DNA of 64,000 nt from F23-B02 sp963632825 (lineage in GTDB: Bacteria > Bacillota > Clostridia > Oscillospirales > Oscillospiraceae). Under the pieces are notes generated by a model. The model was not told the DNA's origin. It made no database searches and was given only the letters and a program-made list of their open reading frames with translations. Below are positions 32,598 through 42,107 of the stretch, piece by piece; the stretch's first letter is position 1, and each line of letters starts with the position of its first letter. The translations under genes and the position numbers were made by a program. The stretch lies in contig CAVGWF010000005.1 of the NCBI GenBank assembly GCA_963632825.1, positions 1 through 64,000 of the forward strand, written 5' to 3'.

Positions 32598-33185
32598 ATG
32601 GACAGCAATTTTTTCGCTCTTATCTCGCGCATGCGCTATATTGAGCGCTGGAGCCTGATGCGCAATTCCATACATGAAAACATTCAGGAGCACAGCCACA
32701 TGGTCGCCGTTATCGCGCACGCCCTCGGCGTTATCCGCCGCGATGTATACGGCATACCCTGCGACCCGAACGCGTGCGCGGCGGTCGCGCTGTACCACGA
32801 CGCAGGCGAGATCCTCACCGGAGATCTGCCCACGCCGATAAAATACCATGACGATGAGATCATGAGCGCGTACAGGCGCGTCGAGACCATCGCCTCGGAA
32901 AAGCTTCTGGGCATGCTGCCCGCCGAGCTCCGGCCGGCGTTTGAGCCGCTGCTCACGGGAGAAACTCAGCGCGAGCTGCACCCGATAGTGAAGGCTGCCG
33001 ACAAGCTCAGCGCGTACATAAAATGCATTGAGGAGCGCAAGGCCGGCAGCAACGAATTCTTGAATGCCGAGCGGCAGACTCTCGATGCGATACATGCTTA
33101 CAGGCTGCCGGAGGCCGAATACTTCATTGAGCACTTCATTCCGGCGTTTGAGAAAACTCTTGACGAATTGGGGACGATAGAATAA
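32598..33185 (+). CDS. yfbR: YfbR-type HD-domain 5'-deoxynucleotidase
   Basis: 195 aa, close in length and motif order to E. coli YfbR. It begins FFALISRMRYIERWSLMRN and carries H32 (EHS), H67-D68 (YHDAGE) and a late aspartate (KAADKLSAYIKC), the metal ligands of the HD fold. The pocket segment LTGDLPTPIKY is nearly identical to the E. coli enzyme. YfbR dephosphorylates deoxynucleoside 5'-monophosphates, a dUMP-supplying step. GGAGAAG lies before the ATG. Its stop overlaps the next start by one base. Confidence 0.92.
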   Translation: MDSNFFALISRMRYIERWSLMRNSIHENIQEHSHMVAVIAHALGVIRRDVYGIPCDPNACAAVALYHDAGEILTGDLPTPIKYHDDEIMSAYRRVETIASEKLLGMLPAELRPAFEPLLTGETQRELHPIVKAADKLSAYIKCIEERKAGSNEFLNAERQTLDAIHAYRLPEAEYFIEHFIPAFEKTLDELGTIE

Positions 33186-33394
33186 TGGAAAACTCAAAGC
33201 TTGAGAGGATAAACGAGCTTGCGCGCCTTAAAAGAGAGCGCCCGCTCACGCCCGAGGAGCTCTCCGAGCGCGATGAGCTGCGCAGAGAGTATCTTGACGA
33301 GTGGCGCAAGGGAGCAATCGAGATACTTGAAAACACCTACATCCAGACTCCCGACGGAAAGAAGCATAAGCTCCAGCGAAGGGACGGAAAATGA
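33185..33394 (+). CDS. DUF896 (YnzC/UPF0291) family small protein
   Basis: 69 aa. The family pattern RINELARLKRERPLTPEE, RDELRREYLDEWRKG is complete. These small helical-hairpin proteins are widespread in Firmicutes; Bacillus YnzC is linked to the SOS-induced yneA operon, but its activity is unknown. It is translationally coupled to yfbR on one side and to the AEC transporter (ATGA overlap) on the other. Confidence 0.9.
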   Translation: MENSKLERINELARLKRERPLTPEELSERDELRREYLDEWRKGAIEILENTYIQTPDGKKHKLQRRDGK

Positions 33395-34329
33395 ACAGCC
33401 TGATCGTTTGTCTGAACGCGGTCGCTCCGATATTCATCATCATGGCGCTCGGCTGCCTTGCAAGGCATCTGGGCGCTATAAGCCGTTCGGATGTCCCGAA
33501 GCTGAACAAGATGCTGTTCCGCTATTTCATGCCGGTGATGCTGTTTTACAACATCTATTCCTCGGATCTGTCCACGGCGGTACAGCCGAAGCTGCTGGGT
33601 TTTACGGCACTGTGCGTGCTGGTGGAATTTTTTCTGTGCCTCGGATATGTGCTTCTCACCGAAAAGGAGCCCGCAAAGCGCAGCGTTAAGATACAGGGGC
33701 TTTACCGCTCGAACTTTGTTATAATCGGGCTGCCGCTGGCATCGGCGCTCGTATCCGGCGTGGATGTGGGACCGGTCGTCGTGCTCATCGCCGTCGTTGT
33801 TCCGATGTACAACGCACTGGCGGTGATAACGCTTGAGGCCTTTAACGGCGGCAGGCTGAATGTCTGGCAGCTGCTGCTGGATATTATAAAAAATCCGCTC
33901 ATCCTCGGAACCGTGTTCGGCCTGGGCTTCCTCCTGCTGGGCATTGAGCTTCCGGAATTCCTGCTCTCTGCCGTGCGGCAGATCGGCACCGCGACGAATC
34001 CCATGATGCTGTTTCTGCTCGGCGCATTCTTCAGGTGGGGCGGCATTCATAAGTACATAAAGGATCTCGTTCAGGTATGTCTGGGCAGACTCGTCATCAT
34101 CCCCGGCGTGTTTCTCACGCTGGCATATCTCGTCGGCGTGCGCGGCATCGAGTTTGCCGGAATGATAGCCATTTTCGGCTCGGCTACCGCCATCGCGTCG
34201 TTTACCATGGTCCAGCAGATGGGCGGCGACGACGAGCTCGCGGGCGATATTGTCGTTGCCACCAGCGCCCTGTGCTGCTTTACCATGTTCGGCTGGTCGC
34301 TCCTCTTCAAATCCCTCGGCGCTTTCTGA
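33391..34329 (+). CDS. AEC-family transporter (auxin efflux carrier-like)
   Basis: 312 aa with about ten membrane helices. It has the family's central repeat break and the segments GLYRSNFVIIGLPLASAL and GIEFAGMIAIFGSATAIASF. AEC carriers export organic acids or amino-acid derivatives; malate, lactate and aspartate transporters are known relatives. The substrate cannot be assigned. It overlaps the DUF896 gene by four bases. Confidence 0.88.
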   Translation: MNSLIVCLNAVAPIFIIMALGCLARHLGAISRSDVPKLNKMLFRYFMPVMLFYNIYSSDLSTAVQPKLLGFTALCVLVEFFLCLGYVLLTEKEPAKRSVKIQGLYRSNFVIIGLPLASALVSGVDVGPVVVLIAVVVPMYNALAVITLEAFNGGRLNVWQLLLDIIKNPLILGTVFGLGFLLLGIELPEFLLSAVRQIGTATNPMMLFLLGAFFRWGGIHKYIKDLVQVCLGRLVIIPGVFLTLAYLVGVRGIEFAGMIAIFGSATAIASFTMVQQMGGDDELAGDIVVATSALCCFTMFGWSLLFKSLGAF

Positions 34330-34365
34330 GCCGCTCCCCGCGGCGGAGCGGCGCACCGCAAAAAC

Positions 34366-34407
34366 ATGCACCCATGGCCCTCTCTCCGGAGAAAGCCATG
34401 GGTGCAT
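34366..34407. terminator. Bidirectional hairpin between convergent genes
   Basis: A perfect 13-bp stem (34366-34378 with 34395-34407). A smaller GC-rich stem (34330-34352) precedes it. Confidence 0.65.
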
Positions 34408-34430
34408 ATTCTTATAAAAGCTCCGTGACT

Positions 34431-35315
34431 TTATTCGACGGTCACGCCCATTGTGTTCTCGTAATATTTGACCATGGCACATTGATCCTCCTTCGCCATG
34501 CCGTTGTCGGCAAGATAAGTCATCTGCTCCAGCACAAGCTCGGTCAGCGGAAGCTCAACACCGGTTTCCTTTGCAAGCTCAAGGGCGTTTTTAATGTCCT
34601 TCATGTGTATTTCTATTCTTGCGCTTGCCGAGAAATCCCGTGCCAGCATTTTGGGGACCTTTGCGTCCATAACCGCACTCTGTGCAAATCCGTTTTTTAT
34701 CGCCTCAAACAGCCTGTTCGGATCAATTCCCGCCTTGACGGCAAAGGCATAGCTTTCGGCCATGGCCGATAGATGTGCTCCGACCATCATATTGTTTGCG
34801 AGCTTTGCGGTGCTGCCGCAGCCCGACGGGCCCATGAGCGTTACCGTTGTTCCCATCGTTTGCAGCAAAGGCTTTATCCGCTCGAATGCGTCCTCGCTGC
34901 CTCCGCACATTATTGACAGAGTTCCGGCAGCCGCACCGGACTGACCGCCGGAAACGGGGCAGTCCAAAACCGCGATGCCTTTTTTCTCCGCAGCTGCGCT
35001 GAGAGCTCTTATTATTCCGGGAGATGTGGAGCCCATATCCGCAATTACGGTGCCCCTCGCGCCGAGCGAGATGATTTTATCAACGGTCTGCTTTACGGAT
35101 TCGTTGGTAGGCAGGCATAAAAAGATCACATTGCAGCCGCCGATGACCTCCTCTGCCGTATCCGAGGCCGTTCCTCCCGCGGCGGCAAATGCCTCTCTCG
35201 CGGGTGATGACCGGTTGAAGCCGACGACCTCAAGTCCGCTTTTGAGAAGATTGACTGCCATAGGCAGTCCCATGGTTCCAAGGCCTATAAAGCCGAGTCT
35301 TGTTTTGTTATCCAT
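34431..35315 (-). CDS. Beta-hydroxyacid dehydrogenase (GarR/3-hydroxyisobutyrate dehydrogenase family)
   Basis: 294 aa. The N-terminal Rossmann motif is FIGLGTMGLPMAVNL. The substrate loop is DCPVSGGQSGAAAGTLSIM and the catalytic lysine lies in GSTAKLANNMM (about 171). These enzymes oxidise or reduce hydroxyacids such as tartronate semialdehyde, 3-hydroxyisobutyrate or glycerate with NAD(P). It lies two bases behind the serine hydrolase and ends the operon of the ABC importer. It may process the imported compound after hydrolysis. The exact substrate is open. Confidence 0.85.
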   Translation of the reverse strand: MDNKTRLGFIGLGTMGLPMAVNLLKSGLEVVGFNRSSPAREAFAAAGGTASDTAEEVIGGCNVIFLCLPTNESVKQTVDKIISLGARGTVIADMGSTSPGIIRALSAAAEKKGIAVLDCPVSGGQSGAAAGTLSIMCGGSEDAFERIKPLLQTMGTTVTLMGPSGCGSTAKLANNMMVGAHLSAMAESYAFAVKAGIDPNRLFEAIKNGFAQSAVMDAKVPKMLARDFSASARIEIHMKDIKNALELAKETGVELPLTELVLEQMTYLADNGMAKEDQCAMVKYYENTMGVTVE

Positions 35316-35317
35316 TT

Positions 35318-36760
35318 CTATTTCCTTTCGTCCGTGCAGCCGATAAGCTCAATAACGCCGTGACGAAGCGGGAGAGTGGGGCTGCATTCATATCTGACAC
35401 GAACCGCGTTGCCGACAAAGCGAATGCGCATCGTATCAACATACGGAGTTCTGGTAAATGCAAGCTTGACAACATACTCGCCGCCGGCTTCCCATCCGGA
35501 GCAGCATGCCGCATCCGAGTAAAAGAAGCTTGTCATTGCATTGAAGCGGTCCTTTTGAAAGCCCGTTGCCGTTTCGATCCAACGGTCATGACCGGAAAAC
35601 GCCTCAAAGACCTCGCCGCAAATGACGATGCTGAGCTTGTCGGTCAGGCCGAATTCCACGCTGAGTCTTTCAAAACCGGCTTCGTTCTGAGGAAATTCAA
35701 AGGTCACGCCGCTGTATCTTGCCATTTCCGCGGGGAGTTTGCCGGACCTGCAAGCCGGAATGCCGAGCGCCGCTGCCTTTGCCTTGAGCTCGTTTTCGTT
35801 TCCTGCCGTATTGCCGGTCGCGTCGCGCAGCATCTCCCATGTGGCACCGAGCAGCTCACAGGCGCGGTCCGTGCCCGCAGTGATGGCGATCACCATATCC
35901 TGCTCAGGCGCAACTATCGCAAATTGCCCGAAAGCGCCGTCGCCCCGATATACGCCGGAGGGTGTGCATTGCCAGAAGAAATAGCCGTAGCCCTGCTGCC
36001 AATCCGCCCAGTCATAGACGCTGACTCCGGCGGTTTTATTTATGCACGAGCCTGCCTCGGCAAGAAACCCGGGGTCGAGCAGCTGAGTGCCGTTCCAGCT
36101 CCCCTTGTTCAGGCAGAGCTGACCGAATTTTGCAATGTCCTCGGTCTTTAGGTTAAGTCCCCAGCCGCCGGGGTTATATCCCCCGCAGGTTTCCCACCAT
36201 ACGCCGGATATTCCGAGAGGCTCAAACAGTCTGGGGCAAAGATACTCATACACCGTCATGCCGGTCAGCCTCTGAAGGATCACGCTGCATATGAAGGTAC
36301 AGCGGTTATCGTAAAAGAAATCCGTGCCGGGTTCGTTTTTCAAATACAGGTGGAGTATCTCGTCAAGCCAGTCGGCGCTGCCGTAAAAGTCATGGTCGGT
36401 CACTCCGCGGTGCCCCATACTCATTGTAAGCAGATGCCGTATCCTGAGCTTAAGCATATTCTCACACGGGCGGCAGGGAAAACGCTCCGGGAAATAATCG
36501 GCTACCAAATCGTCCAGTCCCAAAAGCTTCTCCTGAACCGCAAATCCGATGGCGGCGGAAACGAAGCTCTTGCTGAGGGAATATGCTATGTGATTATAAT
36601 GCTTCTTATACGGTGCCCACCAACCCTCGAGCGCGACCTTGCCGTTTCTGAGGACCATGACGGAATGGCAGCCGCCGCTTCCGAGTTTGTCCAGATAATT
36701 GCTCAGGGCGTCGGGGCTCAGTCCCAGACTTTTCGGGGACACCCGTTCAAGCTCGATCAT
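35318..36760 (-). CDS. Beta-lactamase-fold serine hydrolase
   Basis: 480 aa from the ATG at 36760 (GAAAGGAAG upstream). The SxxK motif is SLSK in HIAYSLSKSFVSAAIG (near residue 65). A YDN-type segment (FFYDNRCTF) supplies the catalytic Tyr. The later HxG-type motif appears as YRGDGAFGQFAIVAPEQD. These are class C beta-lactamase/esterase family traits. No signal peptide is seen, so it acts in the cytoplasm, probably as an esterase or amidase on an imported compound. The C-terminal 150 residues form an extra beta-rich domain. It sits between the permease and the dehydrogenase genes. Confidence 0.82.
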   Translation of the reverse strand: MIELERVSPKSLGLSPDALSNYLDKLGSGGCHSVMVLRNGKVALEGWWAPYKKHYNHIAYSLSKSFVSAAIGFAVQEKLLGLDDLVADYFPERFPCRPCENMLKLRIRHLLTMSMGHRGVTDHDFYGSADWLDEILHLYLKNEPGTDFFYDNRCTFICSVILQRLTGMTVYEYLCPRLFEPLGISGVWWETCGGYNPGGWGLNLKTEDIAKFGQLCLNKGSWNGTQLLDPGFLAEAGSCINKTAGVSVYDWADWQQGYGYFFWQCTPSGVYRGDGAFGQFAIVAPEQDMVIAITAGTDRACELLGATWEMLRDATGNTAGNENELKAKAAALGIPACRSGKLPAEMARYSGVTFEFPQNEAGFERLSVEFGLTDKLSIVICGEVFEAFSGHDRWIETATGFQKDRFNAMTSFFYSDAACCSGWEAGGEYVVKLAFTRTPYVDTMRIRFVGNAVRVRYECSPTLPLRHGVIELIGCTDERK

Positions 36761-36773
36761 ATTGAACTTCCTT

Positions 36774-37742
36774 TCAGACCGCATCCGTAAGCTTTGCCTT
36801 CCTGCCTTTTGTCTTCTGATAGTAATCAAGACCGACGGCAAGCACAAGCACCATGCCCTTTGCGACCATCTGCCAATAGTCGTTGATGCCGATTATAGTC
36901 ATGCCGTTTGAGAGGACGCCGATAATAAGCACGCCGCTGATAACGCCGCTCATTTTTCCGCCGCCGCCTCCGGCGCTGATGCCGCCGACAACGCAGGCGG
37001 TGATAACATCCATTTCAAAGCCGTGACCGGCGCTGGGCTGTCCGGAATTTGCGCGGGACATGTTGATGGCGCCCGCTATACCTGCGCAGAAGCCGCACAG
37101 GGAGTACGCAAGGATCTTGACCTTATTGATGTTAATGCCGGAAAGGCGGGTCGCCTCGGCATTGCCGCCTACCGCATAGAAATAGCGTCCGTAATATGTT
37201 CTCCTGAGGATGAATGAGCCGAGCAGGAAAACGATTATCATAACAAGCACCGGCACGGGGAAAAAGCCGAACAGCTTGTACTGACCGAGAAACTTCGCCG
37301 ATTCGGGAATACCGTATACGGCAAGGCCTCCGCAGAGCATATAGTTGATGCCGTAGATTATGTTCTGCGTACCCAGAGTTGCAATAAGCGCGGGCATCCT
37401 TGTCGTGGTGACGATAATGCCGTTAACTGCGCCGACGACGGTGCACAGCATTATAGCCAGAAGCCAGGACACGATAACGGGCAGACCGAGAGAGGTCATG
37501 AAAAGAGCCGATGTCGTTGCCGACAGACCCATCATTACGCCCACGGACAGGTCGATATCGCCGAGCAGAAAAACGAAGGTCAGTCCGACGGACAGGATGC
37601 CGAGCATGGATACCTGCCTGAGAACGGTGATAAGGTTGTCTGCCGTTCTGAAATTGGGGTTTGCAGCCGCAAAGAACGCGATCATAATGACAAGGATAAG
37701 CGTTGTGCCGTACTGCTTAAGCCCCTTTAAGATTTTTTCCAT
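36774..37742 (-). CDS. RbsC-type ABC transporter permease
   Basis: 322 aa with eight to ten membrane helices. It has the RbsC family pattern ILSVGLTFVFLLGDIDLSVG and GGISAGGGGGKMSGVISGVLIIGVLSNGM. It forms the homodimeric channel of a ribose-type importer. The ATG at 37742 has GAGG at 8 nt spacing; a GTG at 37751 overlaps that site. It follows the ATPase gene directly. Confidence 0.92.
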   Translation of the reverse strand: MEKILKGLKQYGTTLILVIMIAFFAAANPNFRTADNLITVLRQVSMLGILSVGLTFVFLLGDIDLSVGVMMGLSATTSALFMTSLGLPVIVSWLLAIMLCTVVGAVNGIIVTTTRMPALIATLGTQNIIYGINYMLCGGLAVYGIPESAKFLGQYKLFGFFPVPVLVMIIVFLLGSFILRRTYYGRYFYAVGGNAEATRLSGININKVKILAYSLCGFCAGIAGAINMSRANSGQPSAGHGFEMDVITACVVGGISAGGGGGKMSGVISGVLIIGVLSNGMTIIGINDYWQMVAKGMVLVLAVGLDYYQKTKGRKAKLTDAV

Positions 37743-37752
37743 AGTAGTCACC

Positions 37753-39237
37753 TCATTTATTTCCCGATGCGTACGAAAGAATCTTTTCCTGAGTGAATTC
37801 TTCCTTGTTCAGTATCGCCATCTGGCTGCCCTCACTGAGGACAAGTATCCTGTCAGACATTCGTATGATTTCCTCCATATCCGAGGAGATCATCAGGATC
37901 CCGACGCCCTGCTCACACAGGCTGTTGATAAGCTTGTATATCTCCTGCTTTGCGCCCACATCAATGCCTCTCGTAGGCTCATCGAAGAGAATGACCTTTG
38001 AATTACTGGCAAGCCACTTGCCGAGAATGACCTTCTGCTGGTTGCCGCCGCTGAGATTCTTCACCTTCTGCTCGGGACTCGGGGTTTTAACTCTGAGCTT
38101 TTCTATATGTTCATCTACAACCTTTTTCTCTGCCGCCTGATTTATAATGCCGAGCTTTGAAAGCCGGGGCAGGATCGCAAGGCTCATGTTGTCGGAGATC
38201 GACAGCTCCAGCAGCGCGCCATGACTTTTCCTGTCCTCGGGGATCAGAGCCATTCCAAGCTCAACCGCCTTTTTCGGCGATGTAATGTGAACGATCTCTC
38301 CGTCAAGCTCGATCGTGCCCGCCGTAAGCGGGTCGGCGCCGAATATCATACGGGCCGTTTCGGTTCGTCCTGCACCGACAAGCCCTGCCATGCCCAGGAC
38401 CTCACCCTTGTGCAGCTCAAACGAAATATGGCGGGCACCGTTGCCGAAAAGATCGGTGACCTTCAGAACAGTCTCTCCGATAGGGCAGCTTCTGGCGGGA
38501 TACTCATCCGAAATGGACCGTCCGACCATTTCCTTTATAAGGCTGTCTCTGGTGATTTCCTCAATGGAATGCGTGGAGATCCTGCTCCCGTCCCGCAGCA
38601 CCGTAACACGGTCGGCAATGTCGAAAACCTCGTTAAGCCTGTGCGAGATGTAAATTACCGTAACGCCCTGCTCCTTGAGCTTTTTTATTAAGCCGAAAAG
38701 AATATTGGTCTCGTTCGTTGTAAGAGGAGCCGTCGGTTCGTCAAGCACAAGGATCTTTATATCGTAGAACAGGACCTTGGATATCTCAACAAGCTGCATA
38801 TAGCCTACGCTCAGGTCCTTTATTTTTGCCGTCGGGCTTATCTTCAGTCCGAGCTCATCAAGCATTTCGGCGGTCTGCCGGATCATTCCCTGATGATCGA
38901 CAAAACCGTTTTTCCTGCGGAAATTGCCCATAAATATGTTTTCGTATACGGTCAATTCGGGAAACAGATTAAATTCCTGGTATACAACGCCTATACCCAG
39001 CTCCCTTGATTTGTGCGGGGTAAGTCCGTTATAGCTGCTGCCTTCCAATATAATTGTTCCGCTATCGGGAGCAATTGCTCCCGATAGCGTTTTGATCAAT
39101 GTGGATTTTCCGGCACCGTTTTCGCCCATGAGTGCATGCACTTCGCCTTTTTTGAATTCAACGCTTACATCGTTGAGTGCACGAACTCCGGGGTATATTT
39201 TTGTGATATGTTCCATGGACAGTATCACGTTTTCCAT
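37753..39237 (-). CDS. RbsA/MglA-type tandem ABC ATPase
   Basis: 494 aa with two nucleotide-binding domains. NBD1 is complete: Walker A GENGAGKST, signature LSVGYMQ and Walker B ILVLDEPTAPL. NBD2 has the degenerate P-loop GLVGAGRTE typical of RbsA, signature LSGGNQQKV and FDEPTRGIDV. It powers import with the neighbouring permease and binding protein. It is an intact counterpart of the degenerate protein at 43147-44517. Confidence 0.95.
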   Translation of the reverse strand: MENVILSMEHITKIYPGVRALNDVSVEFKKGEVHALMGENGAGKSTLIKTLSGAIAPDSGTIILEGSSYNGLTPHKSRELGIGVVYQEFNLFPELTVYENIFMGNFRRKNGFVDHQGMIRQTAEMLDELGLKISPTAKIKDLSVGYMQLVEISKVLFYDIKILVLDEPTAPLTTNETNILFGLIKKLKEQGVTVIYISHRLNEVFDIADRVTVLRDGSRISTHSIEEITRDSLIKEMVGRSISDEYPARSCPIGETVLKVTDLFGNGARHISFELHKGEVLGMAGLVGAGRTETARMIFGADPLTAGTIELDGEIVHITSPKKAVELGMALIPEDRKSHGALLELSISDNMSLAILPRLSKLGIINQAAEKKVVDEHIEKLRVKTPSPEQKVKNLSGGNQQKVILGKWLASNSKVILFDEPTRGIDVGAKQEIYKLINSLCEQGVGILMISSDMEEIIRMSDRILVLSEGSQMAILNKEEFTQEKILSYASGNK

Positions 39238-39294
39238 GCACCTATCTCCTTTGCCAACTGTTGTGCGTCTTTCGCATGATCCTAAAATCCGTTT

Positions 39295-40248
39295 TTATCC
39301 GATCTGCTCGTAGTTATCCTTGTCGATCGCGATAAGGTCTGCCGCGCAGTAGCGGTCGGTTACCTCGCCGGTCTTTGCGGTGTTGACTGCGGAGGTGTAC
39401 AGCTTCTGTACAACATCGGGATAGCCCATGTAGATGGAGGTGTGGAGGATGCTGTTCTCGGTCGTCATTTCGGCGATTGCCGCCTCGGTAGCGTCAAACG
39501 AGAATGCCGCATACCCCTCCGTTGCATCGTGACCTGCGGTTTTGTACGCCTCAAGTGCTCCGAGAGTGCAGACATCTGCAACGGACACGATGATGTATGC
39601 GTCGCCCGCCGCCTGCATGGAGGTCTCTCCGAGACCTACCCAGTCGGCGTTGACATTCCATACGTCGATTTCACAGGCGACCTCGGAACCGGGGCAGGCC
39701 TTAAGAACCTCCTCGATAAAAACTTCGTTGCGGACCTTCATGGTTTCGGACTGGGGGCAGTCGTAGGAAACGATCCTGCACTTTCCGCCGAGGTTCTCGT
39801 TAATGTACTTGATTGCCTCCTGTGCGAGAAGGCGTCCGGCTTCCTCGTTCTGGTCCTCCTGAACATAGGTCGCAAATTCGTTATCGGTGTCGAGCGTGCA
39901 GACTATAATGCCCGCTTCCTTCGCTCTGGAAAGAACATCGGCAGAGATGTTCTCATCGGGATCCTGCACGATGATGATGTCGCAGCCTGCAATGATGAAG
40001 TTCTCGCAGATATCGAGGAACTTTGCCGCGTCGGTCTCGTAGTATTTGGTCATGAGTGTGTTTCCGTCTGCCTCACACTGCTGCTTGAGCCACTGCTCGC
40101 ATTTGATGAATACGGGGTTTGTGCTGTCGGATGCGCAGAAGCCTACGGTGAGGCCCTCCTCCGAATTTTTGCCGGTGTCGGTGCTGCTGCAGGCACACAG
40201 GGCAAAAACCATTGCCAGTGCGAGCAGTAAGCTAACATACTTTTTCAT
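39295..40248 (-). CDS. Sugar-type substrate-binding lipoprotein
   Basis: 317 aa. Signal peptide with lipobox ALCAC (Cys20). The mature part is a periplasmic-binding-protein type 1 fold of the RbsB/xylose-binding kind: TVGFCASDSTNPVFIKCEQWL and GCDIIIVQDPDENISADVL. It delivers the ligand to the adjacent ABC importer. The ligand may be a sugar, polyol, autoinducer-2-like or other small molecule; key residues are too variable to say. It is the first gene of the minus-strand operon, divergent from the response regulator. Confidence 0.9.
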   Translation of the reverse strand: MKKYVSLLLALAMVFALCACSSTDTGKNSEEGLTVGFCASDSTNPVFIKCEQWLKQQCEADGNTLMTKYYETDAAKFLDICENFIIAGCDIIIVQDPDENISADVLSRAKEAGIIVCTLDTDNEFATYVQEDQNEEAGRLLAQEAIKYINENLGGKCRIVSYDCPQSETMKVRNEVFIEEVLKACPGSEVACEIDVWNVNADWVGLGETSMQAAGDAYIIVSVADVCTLGALEAYKTAGHDATEGYAAFSFDATEAAIAEMTTENSILHTSIYMGYPDVVQKLYTSAVNTAKTGEVTDRYCAADLIAIDKDNYEQIG

Positions 40249-40406
40249 TCTTACATCTCCTGTTTTTTTATTTTCTCTGCCGTTTTTCGGCTTGGTGTAT
40301 ATATTCTATCTTGAACATGACGCTCAACACAATGTACTAATTTTTCGATTAAGTCCTCAATCTTTCGGCGTTTATTTGTTTTTAACAATATTCAAATTGA
40401 AGGCTG

Positions 40407-40435
40407 TTGCCATCTTTGTTTACATTTGATATAAT
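40407..40435 (+). promoter_or_regulatory. Promoter of the two-component operon
   Basis: TTGCCA (40407-40412), 17-bp spacer, TATAAT (40430-40435). The 260-bp divergent region must also carry the control sites for the ABC operon; none is clear by eye. Confidence 0.65.
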
Positions 40436-40508
40436 CAAGGCAATTAGTACAAATATTATAAGTATATTTTTCATACTTCAAATGCTGTTTACGGTCTAAG
40501 GAGCAAAA

Positions 40509-42098
40509 ATGTTTACGGTAATTATTGCAGACGATGAAATGAGAATATGCGCTCTGCTTGAGAAGTCGATCCGCTGGAGCGAGCTTGGGCTGCAGCTTGT
40601 CGGCACTGCATCAAGCGGCAGCGCGCTTTTGGAGGCGGTCCGCGAAAAGCTCCCTGACATTGTCATCACGGATATTCAAATGCCCGGGATAAACGGTATT
40701 GACGCCATAAGATCCATACGGGAATGCAACAACAAATGCAAGATCATTATAATAAGCGGATATCAGGAATTCGCATATGCCCACAATGCCCTGAAATACA
40801 ATGTCAACGACTATCTTCTCAAGCCGATCGACGCGGAGGAGCTGAACGGGTCTCTGCGCAATATAACGCTCGAGCTGTCCGCCGAAGCCGGCAGCAGATC
40901 CTCTGCGGACGGCGCCGGAACGGCTGCCGACTCCCGCGAGCACTTTATTTCCGTTCTGCTTCCGCTGCTGTCAAAGCGCGGTTATGAATCGCTCGACGCC
41001 GTAAATCGCGGATATGGGACAAAATTTACCGACGGCATTTTTCAGGGTATGTATCTGTATATTGACACCGGCAGAGACGGGCCCGACATAGGAAGCCTGA
41101 ACTCGCTTATCGGCAAGCTGCAAGATATATGCGGGAAAATGCTCGGCGACGTATGCAGCGATGTGCTGTTTGCCGAGCTGGGAAACGGACTTCTTATCGG
41201 GATAAACTACCCGCCCGGCACGGACATTCCGCATCTGCTGCGGCAGATGTTTGACAGGATCTGCCCGGTGATCAATCTGTTCGCCGGCTTCGGTCTCACC
41301 ATAGGCATAGGCGAGACCGTCGGTGAGCTCTCCCTGCTCAGCCGTTCGCTGGAGCATGCTCAGGAGATCATTCGTTACCGCTCTGCCATAGGGCGCAGCA
41401 GGCTGATCTTTTGGGATACGATCAAGGCCCGTATGGACACGGTAAAATCGGTCAAGGAGCTCGACGACAGCATCGTCCCCGTTGAGCGCGCGATCGAGGC
41501 GTGCTCTCCCGAGGCATTTGAAAAGGCATACGGCTCGTTCCTTTCGGATCTATCCGAACGGCGGGCTCTGACGAACCTGCTGTTTATCGAGAGGGTCTGC
41601 GACGCTTTTTCCGACTTTATCGAAAAAGGCTTTTCCCGCTATGAAAAGACCGCGTTTATCAAAAGTCAGCTGGAATTTGAATTTGTACATTGTTCGGATA
41701 TCCCTTCGCTTGCCGATGCCGTCTCCTCCGTTATAGCAACGGAGCTCGGCGAGCTTAAGAAATATCTTATGGACAAGGAAACCCTGCCTATAAGACGGGC
41801 AAAGGAGTATATTTATAAAAACTACAGTCATCCGATCCGTCTTGAGGACATCGCCTCGGCAGTTTATCTCAGCCCCGCATATCTTTCCAATGTGTTCAAG
41901 AAGGCGACCGGTGAAAACATCGTTAATTTCATAAACGAGTACAGGGTTCAGCAGGCGAAAAAGCTGCTGGTCTCCACAAATATGACCGTTGAGGAGATCG
42001 CCGCCGCCGTGGGCTTTGACAGCCACCGGTACTTTGGAAACGTCTTTAAGAAGACGATGGGGATCAAACCCTCGGAATACAGAAAGCTTTATCAGTGA
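40509..42098 (+). CDS. YesN-type response regulator with AraC DNA-binding domain
   Basis: 529 aa. The receiver domain has acidic pocket DDE (8-10) and phospho-acceptor D55 in ITDIQMPG. The middle 250 residues form the linker domain common in YesN proteins. Two AraC-type HTH motifs are at the C-terminus (LEDIASAVYLSPAYLSNVFKKATGENIVNF, then TVEEIAAAVGFDSHRYFGNVFKKTMGIKPSEYR). Such regulators activate adjacent carbohydrate or metabolite ABC operons. The ABC importer divergent from it is the likely target. AAGGAG precedes the ATG. Confidence 0.94.
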   Translation: MFTVIIADDEMRICALLEKSIRWSELGLQLVGTASSGSALLEAVREKLPDIVITDIQMPGINGIDAIRSIRECNNKCKIIIISGYQEFAYAHNALKYNVNDYLLKPIDAEELNGSLRNITLELSAEAGSRSSADGAGTAADSREHFISVLLPLLSKRGYESLDAVNRGYGTKFTDGIFQGMYLYIDTGRDGPDIGSLNSLIGKLQDICGKMLGDVCSDVLFAELGNGLLIGINYPPGTDIPHLLRQMFDRICPVINLFAGFGLTIGIGETVGELSLLSRSLEHAQEIIRYRSAIGRSRLIFWDTIKARMDTVKSVKELDDSIVPVERAIEACSPEAFEKAYGSFLSDLSERRALTNLLFIERVCDAFSDFIEKGFSRYEKTAFIKSQLEFEFVHCSDIPSLADAVSSVIATELGELKKYLMDKETLPIRRAKEYIYKNYSHPIRLEDIASAVYLSPAYLSNVFKKATGENIVNFINEYRVQQAKKLLVSTNMTVEEIAAAVGFDSHRYFGNVFKKTMGIKPSEYRKLYQ

Positions 42099-42107
42099 TC
42101 CGGTGAT

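Noticed and set aside
33337..34482. 381-codon minus-strand frame opposite the AEC transporter
   Set aside because: His/Gln/Glu-rich translation typical of the complement of a membrane protein gene; no start signals.
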